Assembly (NCBI GenBank): GCA_024697185.1
Contig: JAILGB010000016.1
Span: forward strand, 1 to 51,066
DNA: 51,066 nt
DNA from: Opitutales bacterium
GTDB lineage: Bacteria; Verrucomicrobiota; Verrucomicrobiia; Opitutales; UBA953
Reading direction: 5' to 3'
In this document: positions 37,886-46,403 of the stretch, in pieces
Numbering within the stretch: the stretch's first letter is position 1
Layout: each line of letters begins with the position of its first letter
Program-made: the position numbers and the translations under genes
Notes under the pieces: generated by a model
The model's database searches: none
The model's input: only the letters and a program-made list of their open reading frames with translations
Told to the model about the DNA's origin: nothing

Positions 37886-39076
37886 TTATCGCGCAAAAAC
37901 TTTCCGCAGGATTTCAAGGCACTCTTGAAACTCGTATTTGTTGGCGGTCAGCGGCGGGAGCAGCCGGATGACATTGTTGCCGGCTCCGACGCAGAGCAGT
38001 CCCGCCTCGCGCAGTTTTGCGATCCACGGCGCCGGCGCTTCCGTGAGCATCAGTCCCGACATAAATCCGGTCCCGCGGACTTCCTTCAAGATCCCCGGGC
38101 AGTCGTCCACCAGTTTTTTCAGTCCTTCGCGCCACGCGGGAGCGAGGGCATTGACATTGTCGAGCAGTTTTTCCTCCGCGATAATATCAAAAACCGCCAG
38201 AGCCGCAGCCGTCGCCAAGGGATTGCCGCCAAAAGTCGTTCCGTGCGAACCGGGATGAAAATAATCCGCGCAAGTCTCTTTGCACCACATCGCGCCGATC
38301 GGGAAACCGCCGCCGAGTCCTTTCGCCATCGAAAAAGCGTCGGGAACGATTCCCGCCTGCTCAAACGCGAACAGCGTTCCCGTGCGGCCGATCCCGCATT
38401 GGATTTCGTCGCAGAGCATCAGGACATTTTTTTCGTCGCAGAGAGCGCGGAGCTCCTTCAAAAATTCCGGCTCCGCGACCGTCAGCCCGCTTTCGCCCTG
38501 CACGCATTCGAGGATGACCGCCGCCGTTTCGTCGTCGATCGCCGCCTTAAAACTTTCGATATCGTTTATCCGTGCGCAAACAGCTCCGGGCGCGAGCGGT
38601 CGGAAGCCGTGCTGGATTTTTTCCTGCGGCGTCACCGCCATCGTGCCGAACAGCCGTCCGTGAAACGCGTTTTCGCAGCAGACGACCTTATAGATTTTTT
38701 CCTCTTCGCCGCCCGCTTTGGCGTTCCCGTGCAGGCGTGCGAGTTTGAGCATCGCCTCGTTGGCCTCCGCGCCCGAGTTGCAAAAGAACACGCGCCCGCC
38801 GCCCATGTGCCGGACGATGCGTTCCGCCGCGCGCGGGGCGTTTTCGTTCATAAAAATATTGGAGCAGTGCGTCAAAGTTCCGAGCTGATTTTTGAGCCGG
38901 TCCGTCCAGACGGGATGGCAATGTCCCAGCGACAAGACGGCGATGCCCGAAGAAAAATCAAGATAGCGTTTTCCCTCGTCGTCCCAGGCGTAAGAACCGC
39001 AGCCGCGAGTGATCGTCACACCCGGCAAGGCGTAGTTGCCGAGCATGTTTTTTGCCCAGAGTTCCTTGGTCTTCAT
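37886..39076 (-). CDS. argD: Acetylornithine/succinyldiaminopimelate aminotransferase
   Basis: A 396-residue class III PLP aminotransferase of arginine (and possibly lysine) synthesis. The PLP lysine is in FSMAKGLGGGFPIGAM, with the cofactor-binding Asp in MLCDEIQCGIGRTG and the N-terminal CNSGAEANEAMLKLAR. The protein starts 21 nt after leuA and is closed by a strong terminator, so the two form an operon of amino acid synthesis. Confidence 0.88.
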   Translation of the reverse strand: MKTKELWAKNMLGNYALPGVTITRGCGSYAWDDEGKRYLDFSSGIAVLSLGHCHPVWTDRLKNQLGTLTHCSNIFMNENAPRAAERIVRHMGGGRVFFCNSGAEANEAMLKLARLHGNAKAGGEEEKIYKVVCCENAFHGRLFGTMAVTPQEKIQHGFRPLAPGAVCARINDIESFKAAIDDETAAVILECVQGESGLTVAEPEFLKELRALCDEKNVLMLCDEIQCGIGRTGTLFAFEQAGIVPDAFSMAKGLGGGFPIGAMWCKETCADYFHPGSHGTTFGGNPLATAAALAVFDIIAEEKLLDNVNALAPAWREGLKKLVDDCPGILKEVRGTGFMSGLMLTEAPAPWIAKLREAGLLCVGAGNNVIRLLPPLTANKYEFQECLEILRKVFAR

Positions 39077-39097
39077 CGGTGATTTTCTCCGCTCGGA

Positions 39098-40777
39098 CTA
39101 TATTTTGCGGGAACGGTTAAACGCCGAGACGACCGCCTTGATACCCGCCAAATCGATGGAGGTGTCGAGACCGCAGCCCCAAAAAGTCTTGCCGTCGCTG
39201 TCCCGCGAGATCGAGACGTAGGACGCCGACTCTGACGCCGAGCCCGTGCCGATCGCATGGGAACGGTAATCGCGCAAGGTGAAGTTTTTCCAGCCCTGCG
39301 AGTGAATCGCCTTCACAAAGGCGTTGATCGGGCCGTTGCCCTCGCCCTCGATGACCAGTTGGCGTCCCTGATACATGACCGTCGCGCGGCAACGCAGCAA
39401 AACGCCCTTGCCCGCCGTCGCGGTCTGAAAATCCCGGAGTTCGAGCGGCGACGACAGATTGACAAAGTTGGCGACAAAGAGCTCGTTGATCTCCTTGGAG
39501 GAAAGTTCCTGTCCGCGCCGGTCGGCGATCTCGCCGATCACCTCGCCCACGCTCGGATGCATGAGCTTGGGCAGGTCAAAACCGAAATCGCGGTTCAAAA
39601 TATACGCGATGCCACCCTTGCCGCTCTGCGAATTGATGCGAATGATCGCCTCATAGTTGGCGCCGACATCGGCGGGATCGATCGTGAGATACGGCACGTG
39701 CCAGGGAGCGTTCCCGCCCTCCAAACGGCGCAGATCCATGCCCTTCTTGATCGCATCCTGGTGCGAACCGCTAAACGCCGTGAAAACCAAATCGCCCGCA
39801 TACGGCTGGCGTTCCGGCACCGTCATACGCGTGCAACGCTCGTAAACCTCGCGGATCGAAGGCAGATTGTCCAAACGCAACTGCGGATCGACACCGTGGC
39901 AATACATGTTCAGCGCCACCGTCACAATATCCAGATTGCCCGTGCGCTCGCCGTTGCCAAAAAGCGTTCCCTCGACACGGTCCGCACCCGCCATCAGCCC
40001 CAACTCCGTCGAGGCGACACCCGTCCCGCGGTCGTTGTGCGTATGCAGCGAGATGATCGCAGCCTCACGGTTCGGGATCAGGGAAATAAATTTTTCAATC
40101 ATGTCCGCATAGACATTGGGCGTCGTCCATTGGACCGTCTCAGGCAGATTGAGGATGATCGGACGTTCCCGCGTCGCTCCGCAGACCTCCATCACCGCCT
40201 CGCAAACCTCCGCCGCAAAGTCCACCTCCGTATCCGAAAAACTCTCGGGAGAATACTCGATCCTAATATCCGTTCCCGCCGCCGCCGGCAAAAGATCCAT
40301 CACCAAACGCGCCCCGTCGATCGCGATCTGCTTGATCTGCTCCTTGCTCGCGTTGTTAAACGTCACACGGCGCTGCAGCGGCGAAGTCGAGTTGTAAATA
40401 TGGACAATCGCCTTCTTCGCGCCCTTGAGCGCCTCAAAAGTCCGGCGGATCAAATGCTCACGGCACTGCACCAAAACCTGAATCGTCACATCATCAGGAA
40501 TCAAACCGCGCTCAATCAACGTCCGCGTAAACGCATACTCCGTCTCCGACGCCGAGGGAAAACCGATCTCAATCTCCTTAAAACCGATCTCACAAAGCAT
40601 CTGAAACATCTCCACCTTCTCCTCGATATTCATCGGGATCGCCAAAGACTGATTGCCGTCGCGAAGATCGACACTGCACCAAATCGGAGAGCGGTCAATC
40701 GTCTTGTTCGGCCACACGCGATTCGGCAAATCAATAGTCGGGAACGAGCCATATTTCGTGATTTTTCCGTGTTGCAT
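39098..40777 (-). CDS. leuA: 2-isopropylmalate synthase (LeuA type 2)
   Basis: Condenses acetyl-CoA with 2-oxoisovalerate in leucine synthesis. The 559-residue length and the start (KYGSFPTIDLPNRVWPN) are of the LeuA2 group. The catalytic barrel has SVDLRDGNQSLAIPM, IEIGFPSAS and LHTHNDRGTGVAS; a C-terminal LeuA dimer/allosteric domain (from about residue 440) binds leucine. The leader is 46 nt and lacks an evident leucine-rich leader peptide. Confidence 0.94.
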   Translation of the reverse strand: MQHGKITKYGSFPTIDLPNRVWPNKTIDRSPIWCSVDLRDGNQSLAIPMNIEEKVEMFQMLCEIGFKEIEIGFPSASETEYAFTRTLIERGLIPDDVTIQVLVQCREHLIRRTFEALKGAKKAIVHIYNSTSPLQRRVTFNNASKEQIKQIAIDGARLVMDLLPAAAGTDIRIEYSPESFSDTEVDFAAEVCEAVMEVCGATRERPIILNLPETVQWTTPNVYADMIEKFISLIPNREAAIISLHTHNDRGTGVASTELGLMAGADRVEGTLFGNGERTGNLDIVTVALNMYCHGVDPQLRLDNLPSIREVYERCTRMTVPERQPYAGDLVFTAFSGSHQDAIKKGMDLRRLEGGNAPWHVPYLTIDPADVGANYEAIIRINSQSGKGGIAYILNRDFGFDLPKLMHPSVGEVIGEIADRRGQELSSKEINELFVANFVNLSSPLELRDFQTATAGKGVLLRCRATVMYQGRQLVIEGEGNGPINAFVKAIHSQGWKNFTLRDYRSHAIGTGSASESASYVSISRDSDGKTFWGCGLDTSIDLAGIKAVVSAFNRSRKI

Positions 40778-40823
40778 GATGTTCTTGATACTTTGTTGTT
40801 AAAAAAAATTCTTATTTATAACC

Positions 40824-40852
40824 ATTCTAACCCGTTCCCGCCAAAGGCTCAA
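40824..40852 (-). promoter_or_regulatory. leuA promoter
   Basis: TTGAGC (40847-40852), 17-bp spacer, TAGAAT (40824-40829). A copy of the iterated word lies in the spacer (40833-40840). The leader to the ATG at 40777 is 46 nt. Confidence 0.55.
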
Positions 40853-40909
40853 TAGCAATTATAAAGATATAAAGGAGGCGCGCCGCGGGAACGCGCGGCG
40901 GCGGGAACA

Positions 40910-40932
40910 AAATGATCCACAGATTTTAGGAT
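40910..40932 (-). repeat. Intergenic repeat, copy 3 (inverted)
   Basis: The reverse complement contains AATCCTAAAATCTGTGGATCA, as in copies 1 and 2, followed by motif copies and a GCGCGCC-like end. Confidence 0.65.
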
Positions 40933-41004
40933 TAAGAGGATGCTGCGTTAAAAAACAAAAAGCGCGCTCCCGCGGTGCGACTTCTTTACCTCCTCCCTTA
41001 TCGC

Positions 41005-41033
41005 TTGCGGCGGGAACGCACGGTCTTTATAAT
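41005..41033 (+). promoter_or_regulatory. Promoter of the first glycosyltransferase gene, leaderless geometry
   Basis: TTGCGG (41005-41010), 17-bp spacer that begins with the iterated word, TATAAT (41028-41033), seven bases to the ATG at 41041. Confidence 0.6.
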
Positions 41034-41040
41034 CAGTCCT

Positions 41041-42270
41041 ATGAAAACCCTTTTGCAGATTTCAACAGTTGTCGGCTATGGTTCCACAGGAAAAATCGCT
41101 GAAGAAATCGGCAAAACGGCGCTCGCCGCCGGTTGGCGCAGTGTCATTGCCTACGGGCGGACAATGGGCAAAAAAAACATCCGCAGCGCCAGCGAACTCA
41201 TCCGCATCGGCAGCGATTTCGACAACTATTGCCATTGGGCGCTCGACAAATTTTTAGACCTCGAAGGCTTTGGCAGTTATTTTGCCACCAAACGCCTGAT
41301 CCGTCAGATCCGCGCAATCCGTCCCGACATCATCCAACTCCACAACCTGCACGACCACTACCTCAATCTGCCCGTGCTTTTTGACTACCTGCGAGCCTGT
41401 GACGTTCCCGTTTTTTGGACCCAACACGACTGCTGGATGCTGAGCGGAGGCTGCATGTATTTTGTCGCCGACCGCTGCGAACAGTGGCACAACGGGGAAC
41501 AATGTCGCAACTGCCCGCAGATCCGCCGGCTCCAATGGAACAATCGTCACCGCAACCTGCTCTGGAGGCGGGACTTTATCAATCCCGTTCCCAAGCTCAC
41601 CTTTGTGCCCGTCAGCGACTGGCTGGCGGAGCTTACACGACAATCCATCTACGCCGCTCATCCCGTCCGCCGCATTTACAACGGGATCGACACCGACATT
41701 TTCATCCCGGAGCCGCATCCGCAACCCGCGCAAAACAAGACGCCCTTTAAAATCCTCGGATGTGCCAACGTTTGGGAGGAGAGAAAAGGCTTGAACGACT
41801 TTTTTAAACTGCGGGAACGCTTTTCCAAAAACGATTTGCAAATCACTCTCGTCGGCCTGACCGCCGCACAAATCGCACAACTGCCCGACGGCATCCGCGG
41901 CATCGGACGCACCCAAAACCTGCAAGAACTCATCGAACTCTACCGCGACGCGGATCTCTTCGTCAATCCGACCTACCAAGACAACTTTCCGACCGTCAAC
42001 ATCGAAGCCCTCGCCTGCGGAACTCCTGTCGTGACCTATAGCGGCACCGGAGGCTCCGCCGAAGCCGTTACGCCCGAAACAGGATTTGTCGTTCCCGCCG
42101 GCGATATCGACGGCATTTGTCGGGCGATCGAAACCGTTCGTTCCCGCGGCAAATCAAGCTACAGCGCCGCCTGCCGTTCCCGCGCCGTCAAACATTTTAA
42201 AGCCGCCGACCGCTTTAACGAATACCTCAAACTCTACAACGAAGCGCTCGAAACTCAAACGCGGGAATAA
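41041..42270 (+). CDS. Glycosyltransferase family 4 (WcaC-like)
   Basis: The 409-residue protein has a GT-B fold: an N-terminal acceptor domain (MKTLLQISTVVGYGSTGKIAEEIG), a Cys-rich block HDCWMLSGGC...C..W......C..CP (about 142-178) found in WcaC-type exopolysaccharide transferases, and a C-terminal nucleotide-sugar domain with NPTYQDNFPTVNIEALACGTPVV. The ATG at 41041 was chosen because the -10 box lies 7 nt before it; the frame is open from 40975 without conserved sequence. Donor and acceptor are unknown. Confidence 0.85.
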   Translation: MKTLLQISTVVGYGSTGKIAEEIGKTALAAGWRSVIAYGRTMGKKNIRSASELIRIGSDFDNYCHWALDKFLDLEGFGSYFATKRLIRQIRAIRPDIIQLHNLHDHYLNLPVLFDYLRACDVPVFWTQHDCWMLSGGCMYFVADRCEQWHNGEQCRNCPQIRRLQWNNRHRNLLWRRDFINPVPKLTFVPVSDWLAELTRQSIYAAHPVRRIYNGIDTDIFIPEPHPQPAQNKTPFKILGCANVWEERKGLNDFFKLRERFSKNDLQITLVGLTAAQIAQLPDGIRGIGRTQNLQELIELYRDADLFVNPTYQDNFPTVNIEALACGTPVVTYSGTGGSAEAVTPETGFVVPAGDIDGICRAIETVRSRGKSSYSAACRSRAVKHFKAADRFNEYLKLYNEALETQTRE

Positions 42271-42363
42271 TCACATTTTGGCTTCCCGGCAAAATTTCAA
42301 TAAAAAATTCATAATCTCCCACATGGGAGAAATGTTTGTTTTTTCTCTCGCAATATCAGAAGA

Positions 42364-43476
42364 TTAAACTCCCAACGCCTTTTTCAAGACGGCGATTTGA
42401 TAGTCGGGATTCCAGTTGCTGTCAATTTCCGCATAGCAATCCCGGCGAATCTCCTCACGGGAACGGTCTATCTTGAACCAGTCCGAAATTTTTGCCGACA
42501 AATCCTCGATATTGCCGCGCTCAAAAAACAGCCCCGTCTTCCCGGGAACAATCGCTTCAAATTCAGGACCGTGATAAGGGAAGGCGTCATGTGTCACACA
42601 CGGGCATCCGAACATCTGTGCGTGAATGGCTGTCAGACCGATATCTCCGGGAGTGACGCAGAGGTCGGCGTTATAGATGAGTTCCGCAAGCACGCGCTCG
42701 TCATAACAGGCGCCATAAAACCAAACACGGTCTTTGAGATCGTGAGCGGCGGCTTTTTCTTCAAGTTCCTTTTGGGCTTCGCCCGCGCCGACAAGGAGCA
42801 AATTATAGTTTTGTCCGCGGGAACGCAAAATCGCCATCGCGTCGATGATTTTGTCCAATTGCTTGCGCAATGTCAGCCGACCGACAAAAACCAAGGTCTT
42901 GTCGTCGTTCCCGAAATGTTTTTTTAAAATCTCCGACGGGCAGATTTTGCGACGCAGTTCCAACTGCTCCGCATACGCGAGCGAATTGTGAATCGGCCAA
43001 ATCTTATCGCCGTCAAAGCCCTGCCCGATCATCAGATGTCGCGCATAATCGCCATAGGTAAAAATCCCGCCGTTCGCCAATTTGAAAAATGCTTTTTTGA
43101 CAATCGCGGTAAAACGGCCTTCCTTGCCATACCAGCCGTGCGTCCAAAAGAAAACCCGCTTGCCTGCCAATCGGGCTTTTATGCAAAACAGCCACGCGCT
43201 AAGACAATACGGCTCACCTAAAACTATAAACGTATCAAAATCTTTTACCAAAGACAAAGCGCCTGACTGCCACCACCAATTGCCGTAAATTTTCTTATTT
43301 TTCAAATGAATAAACGGCGCATCAAAACGCGTTTCGTCCATCAGCTTGATTTTATTGCCCGGATTCCCGGCAAGATAAAGCCCCACAGCAAAACGACAGC
43401 CAAAAACCGCTTCCATTCGTTTATAGATCTCAAAACGATAATGGGAAGCGATATTGGAAATCAAACAGACTTTCAT
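42364..43476 (-). CDS. Glycosyltransferase family 4
   Basis: A 370-residue GT-B protein. The C-terminal part shows LVFVGRLTLRKQLDKIIDAM and GDIGLTAIHAQMFGCPCVTHD, the E-x7-E-like region of GT4 modified in this protein (GLTAIHAQ). It lies 37 nt after the short dehydrogenase-like gene on the same strand. Nothing shows which sugar it transfers. Confidence 0.8.
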   Translation of the reverse strand: MKVCLISNIASHYRFEIYKRMEAVFGCRFAVGLYLAGNPGNKIKLMDETRFDAPFIHLKNKKIYGNWWWQSGALSLVKDFDTFIVLGEPYCLSAWLFCIKARLAGKRVFFWTHGWYGKEGRFTAIVKKAFFKLANGGIFTYGDYARHLMIGQGFDGDKIWPIHNSLAYAEQLELRRKICPSEILKKHFGNDDKTLVFVGRLTLRKQLDKIIDAMAILRSRGQNYNLLLVGAGEAQKELEEKAAAHDLKDRVWFYGACYDERVLAELIYNADLCVTPGDIGLTAIHAQMFGCPCVTHDAFPYHGPEFEAIVPGKTGLFFERGNIEDLSAKISDWFKIDRSREEIRRDCYAEIDSNWNPDYQIAVLKKALGV

Positions 43477-43513
43477 CTAACTGTTAAAACCTATACGACA
43501 ACGCGCAAAATCA

Positions 43514-44269
43514 CTAAATGCGTTCCTCAAATCCTCTAAAATGAACATTGAGCCGATGAAGCGGAGCAAGCAATTCTCCCATAGGACATCCCTGTGTCAT
43601 TTTAGTAAAAGCATTGACATCCTTAGGGAAGCATTTCCCGCCATATCCGCATTTGCCGTCGGGACCGGGAACATAAGTATGCATATCATTGATATAACCA
43701 GAGAGCAAAACTCCCGTGTGAACCTTATGCCAGTCGCCGCCCATTTTTTCAACATATTCTTTTGCCGCATTAAAATAAGTCACTTTGTAGGCGCCAAAAA
43801 CATTGTGGATATATTTTGTGAGTTCCGCCTCCAAGGGACTCATCACCGTAAACTTCTTGCCGGGGAACACCTTGATCAACAAATCGACAGCCCCCGTGAA
43901 AACCATTGTCTGCTTTTTAAAATCCTCAATATGTGTCCGCTCGGTCAAAAACTCCGGCATATAGCAAACCTGATGTCCTGTTTCTTGAGAAAGCTGTTCG
44001 CTCGTGCCGGGCAAAATCGTCGTTCTTACAAAGACGGGAACATCCGGCAGTTTTTTGATCAAATCAACCATAAGACGCAAATCCTGCGTCCCGTCATCTT
44101 CTGTCGGCACATGGATTTGCACAAATGCGATGTCAATATCCGACAAATCGTCATTCATCCCTTTGGGCGGATCCGAAACACGAACCTCCGCGTCTTTATT
44201 GTTTTCTTCGAGCCAAGCCTTAAGAGCTCCGCCCACAAAACCGCAACCGACAATGCCGACTTTAATCAT
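43514..44269 (-). CDS. Short UDP-glucose/GDP-mannose dehydrogenase-like protein
   Basis: The 251-residue protein has the NAD-binding GIVGCGFVGGALKAWL at 5-20, the family's PEFLTERTHIEDF, the catalytic Lys152 in EAELTKYIHNVFGA and the catalytic Cys213 in GYGGKCFPKDVNAF. It lacks the C-terminal UDP-binding domain (about 100-200 residues) of full-length enzymes such as Ugd (about 390-450). It does not look broken: the start and stop are clean and both domains present are intact. It may act on another sugar or need a partner. The surrounding 2 kb holds only two copies of the iterated word. Confidence 0.8.
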   Translation of the reverse strand: MIKVGIVGCGFVGGALKAWLEENNKDAEVRVSDPPKGMNDDLSDIDIAFVQIHVPTEDDGTQDLRLMVDLIKKLPDVPVFVRTTILPGTSEQLSQETGHQVCYMPEFLTERTHIEDFKKQTMVFTGAVDLLIKVFPGKKFTVMSPLEAELTKYIHNVFGAYKVTYFNAAKEYVEKMGGDWHKVHTGVLLSGYINDMHTYVPGPDGKCGYGGKCFPKDVNAFTKMTQGCPMGELLAPLHRLNVHFRGFEERI

Positions 44270-44426
44270 TTTTCACTCCTATCCTCATTTTGACAACGAA
44301 TTCTTATCCCCGCAAGAATATAAAATCTTCCCGAGGATTTACAAACTCTGCCAAGCAAAAAACATTGAGAACCTTAGTCAAGAAATTTAAACTATGTCTA
44401 AGACAAAAAATTAAATTCAATCAACA

Positions 44427-45347
44427 ATGATATTTATCGAACTTTCAGACCAACTGGGAAACCAAATGTTTTCCTATGCGTCAGCAAAAGCTATTGCGAC
44501 TAAAAAAGGCTATGTCTTTAAATGCAGCCGTCGTTTTTTGGCGGCAAAATATATCAACGACTCCGACAAAACGCACGGATCCGATTTGCCAAAAATTTTT
44601 AATATTCCGCAAGAGGAAATTTTGAAAGAGGACGAATTTGAACTCGTCAAAAAATTTCCCTGCATTGCCGAAAAACCTCTTGCCGAACGGACGACAACTT
44701 TTGAACAAGCCCTTGCCGACTGCCCGGACAATGTCAGACTTGGCGGGCATTTGATCTCTACAAAATATTTTGACGACATTCTCCCTACGGTGCGCACATG
44801 GTTCCAATTTCCCCAAGACACCCGGAGTTCAGCCCAAAACGAAATTGCCCGGATCAAAAATGAGCATCCCGGGAAAACGCTTTGCGCCGTCCATTTTCGT
44901 GTCGGTCGCGACTACACCAGACTCGGATACAAAATTGACGGAGACTACCAACAAAAAGCGGCAACGCGCGCCCAGTGCGAGAGGCAAAATATTGTCTTTG
45001 TCGTGTTTTACGACCGTATGACAAAAGAAGTGACACGCTTCTTAAAACAATTTCCTTGTGTTCTCTCTCACAACTCGATGATTGTCGATATGTGCGCGAT
45101 CTCGCTGTGCGATTGCGCGATCATCGCCAATTCGTCGTTTTCAATCTGGAGCGCATTGTTGTCGGCAAAAGAGGATTTTAAAGTTTGGCGTCCTTCCTGT
45201 TATCCCGTTTCGTTTAACTACGCCCCGACAGATTGTTTTCTTGAAAAATGGGAAATCGTTCCCGCCAAGCGCTCGCTCGACAGCACGATTTGGATGCTGT
45301 TTCGCGTCGGCTTGGCGCGTTTGAAAAACTTGCTGTTAAAACGCTAA
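44427..45347 (+). CDS. Glycosyltransferase family 11 (alpha-1,2-fucosyltransferase-like)
   Basis: The 306-residue protein starts MIFIELSDQLGNQMFSYASAKA, the GT11 signature (GxGNQMFxYA, here QLGNQMF). It carries VHFRVGRDY near residue 154, corresponding to the HxRRGDY GDP-fucose-binding motif, and IANSSFSIWSALLS, corresponding to the NSSFSWWGAWL block. GT11 enzymes add L-fucose in alpha-1,2 linkage. The motif residues differ slightly from consensus, so activity is likely but not certain. It stands alone on the plus strand. Confidence 0.82.
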   Translation: MIFIELSDQLGNQMFSYASAKAIATKKGYVFKCSRRFLAAKYINDSDKTHGSDLPKIFNIPQEEILKEDEFELVKKFPCIAEKPLAERTTTFEQALADCPDNVRLGGHLISTKYFDDILPTVRTWFQFPQDTRSSAQNEIARIKNEHPGKTLCAVHFRVGRDYTRLGYKIDGDYQQKAATRAQCERQNIVFVVFYDRMTKEVTRFLKQFPCVLSHNSMIVDMCAISLCDCAIIANSSFSIWSALLSAKEDFKVWRPSCYPVSFNYAPTDCFLEKWEIVPAKRSLDSTIWMLFRVGLARLKNLLLKR

Positions 45348-45369
45348 ACCAACCGCGTTCCCGCCTAAA

Positions 45370-46400
45370 CTACCGTCCTCCGCTGAGGACGGAGCATAGC
45401 CGTGGGCAAAATCGCCTTAACAGCGCATAAACCGCAAGCGATGAGGAATAGATAAAAATGAATTCCAAAATGGTAAGCGCTATGACACAGGCGGAATTAT
45501 GCGGCAGCCAAAGCGCATAAAGCGATTTAAAAATCTGGTCAAAAAACATCTTTGGCAAAATATCGTGGAAGCAATAAATAAACATTGACGCTCCCGCGAG
45601 ATAATTCACCCACGCGGGAACGCCCCAACGCTTCGCAAAATAAATCGCCCAGGAGAAGCAAACAACAACCCCAATCGCGATTATAGTTATCTTCCAATAC
45701 GGAAAATCAAACAAACCGCAAAAACAAAGCCACGAAAATACTATCCAAACCAATAACAAAATCCATTTATTGAGATTTTTAATCACTTCGACGATGTCAA
45801 TCTGCCGAATAGATATAAACGCGCCTACGGAAAACCAAAAAATTCCCACACCTCCACTAAATGATAGTCTCCCAAATTCGTTAACAAGAAGATAAAATCC
45901 TGAAAGGATTAAAAAAACAATCCCTGTTTTTTTTATAAGCCAATAAATAAGCGGGGAAAGAATTGCCAAGATAATAAGATTGTTTACAAACCACAATGCC
46001 GCAAAAGATTTTGTAATTCCCAAATAATCAAACAAGGTGAATTTATCAAAAGAAATCGCCACTGTCTCAGTCCTCATTCCCAAGCCCAAAATCAAAACCG
46101 CCCAAATGCCCATTGAAAAATAATTGAAAATAAGATAGGGCAATAACAAGGAGCGGGAACGGGATTTAAGTTTTTTCAAATAAATTTGCCAAGATATCCC
46201 CCCCCCCCCCGGAAGAAGAGATAGCCGCTAATTAAGAAAAATGCGGGAACGCAAACATTGGTGAACAAGCGATAAAAGCTTTGAAAATTTTGCGCCTCAA
46301 TTTGCGTCGCGTCAAAAAAATGAACATGAATCGCGACAACGCCCGCGCACAAAAAAGCGCGCAACCAGGCAATCGCGTCAAAAACTTCGTTTTTCTCCAT
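45370..46400 (-). pseudogene. Membrane acyltransferase (acyltransferase 3 family), split by a poly-G frameshift (phase-OFF)
   Basis: The first part (46400 down to 46176) starts MEKNEVFDAIAWLRAFLCAGVVAIHVHF and ends in FFLISGYLFFRGGGG, then hits an early stop. The second frame (46179 down to 45370) continues LKSRSRSLLLPYLIFNYF and has about nine membrane helices, as expected for the rest of an OafA/acyltransferase-3 protein. The break falls on a run of 13 G (coding strand). With 14 or 11 G the two frames would join into one protein of about 340 residues. Such enzymes O-acylate surface polysaccharide. The break may be a reversible switch, a fixed mutation or a sequencing error. Confidence 0.82.
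46198..46210 (-). repeat. Poly-G tract (13 G on the coding strand), candidate phase switch
   Basis: An uninterrupted run of 13 C on the plus strand lies exactly where the acyltransferase frame changes. It is the longest single-base run in the window. Confidence 0.85.
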
Positions 46401-46403
46401 AGT

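Larger units (their letters stand above)
40778..41040. other. Divergent intergenic region between leuA and the first glycosyltransferase
   Basis: It contains the leuA promoter, the first glycosyltransferase promoter, an inverted copy of the intergenic repeat (about 40910-40932) and four copies of the iterated word. No gene is seen. Confidence 0.6.

Noticed and set aside
40778-40823. Leader peptide attenuator or T-box for leuA
   Set aside because: The leader after the predicted start site is only about 46 nt and shows no Leu-rich peptide and no T-box core.
43514-45347. Insertion sequence as the cause of the composition change in the polysaccharide region
   Set aside because: No transposase, terminal inverted repeats or target duplications were seen anywhere in the window.
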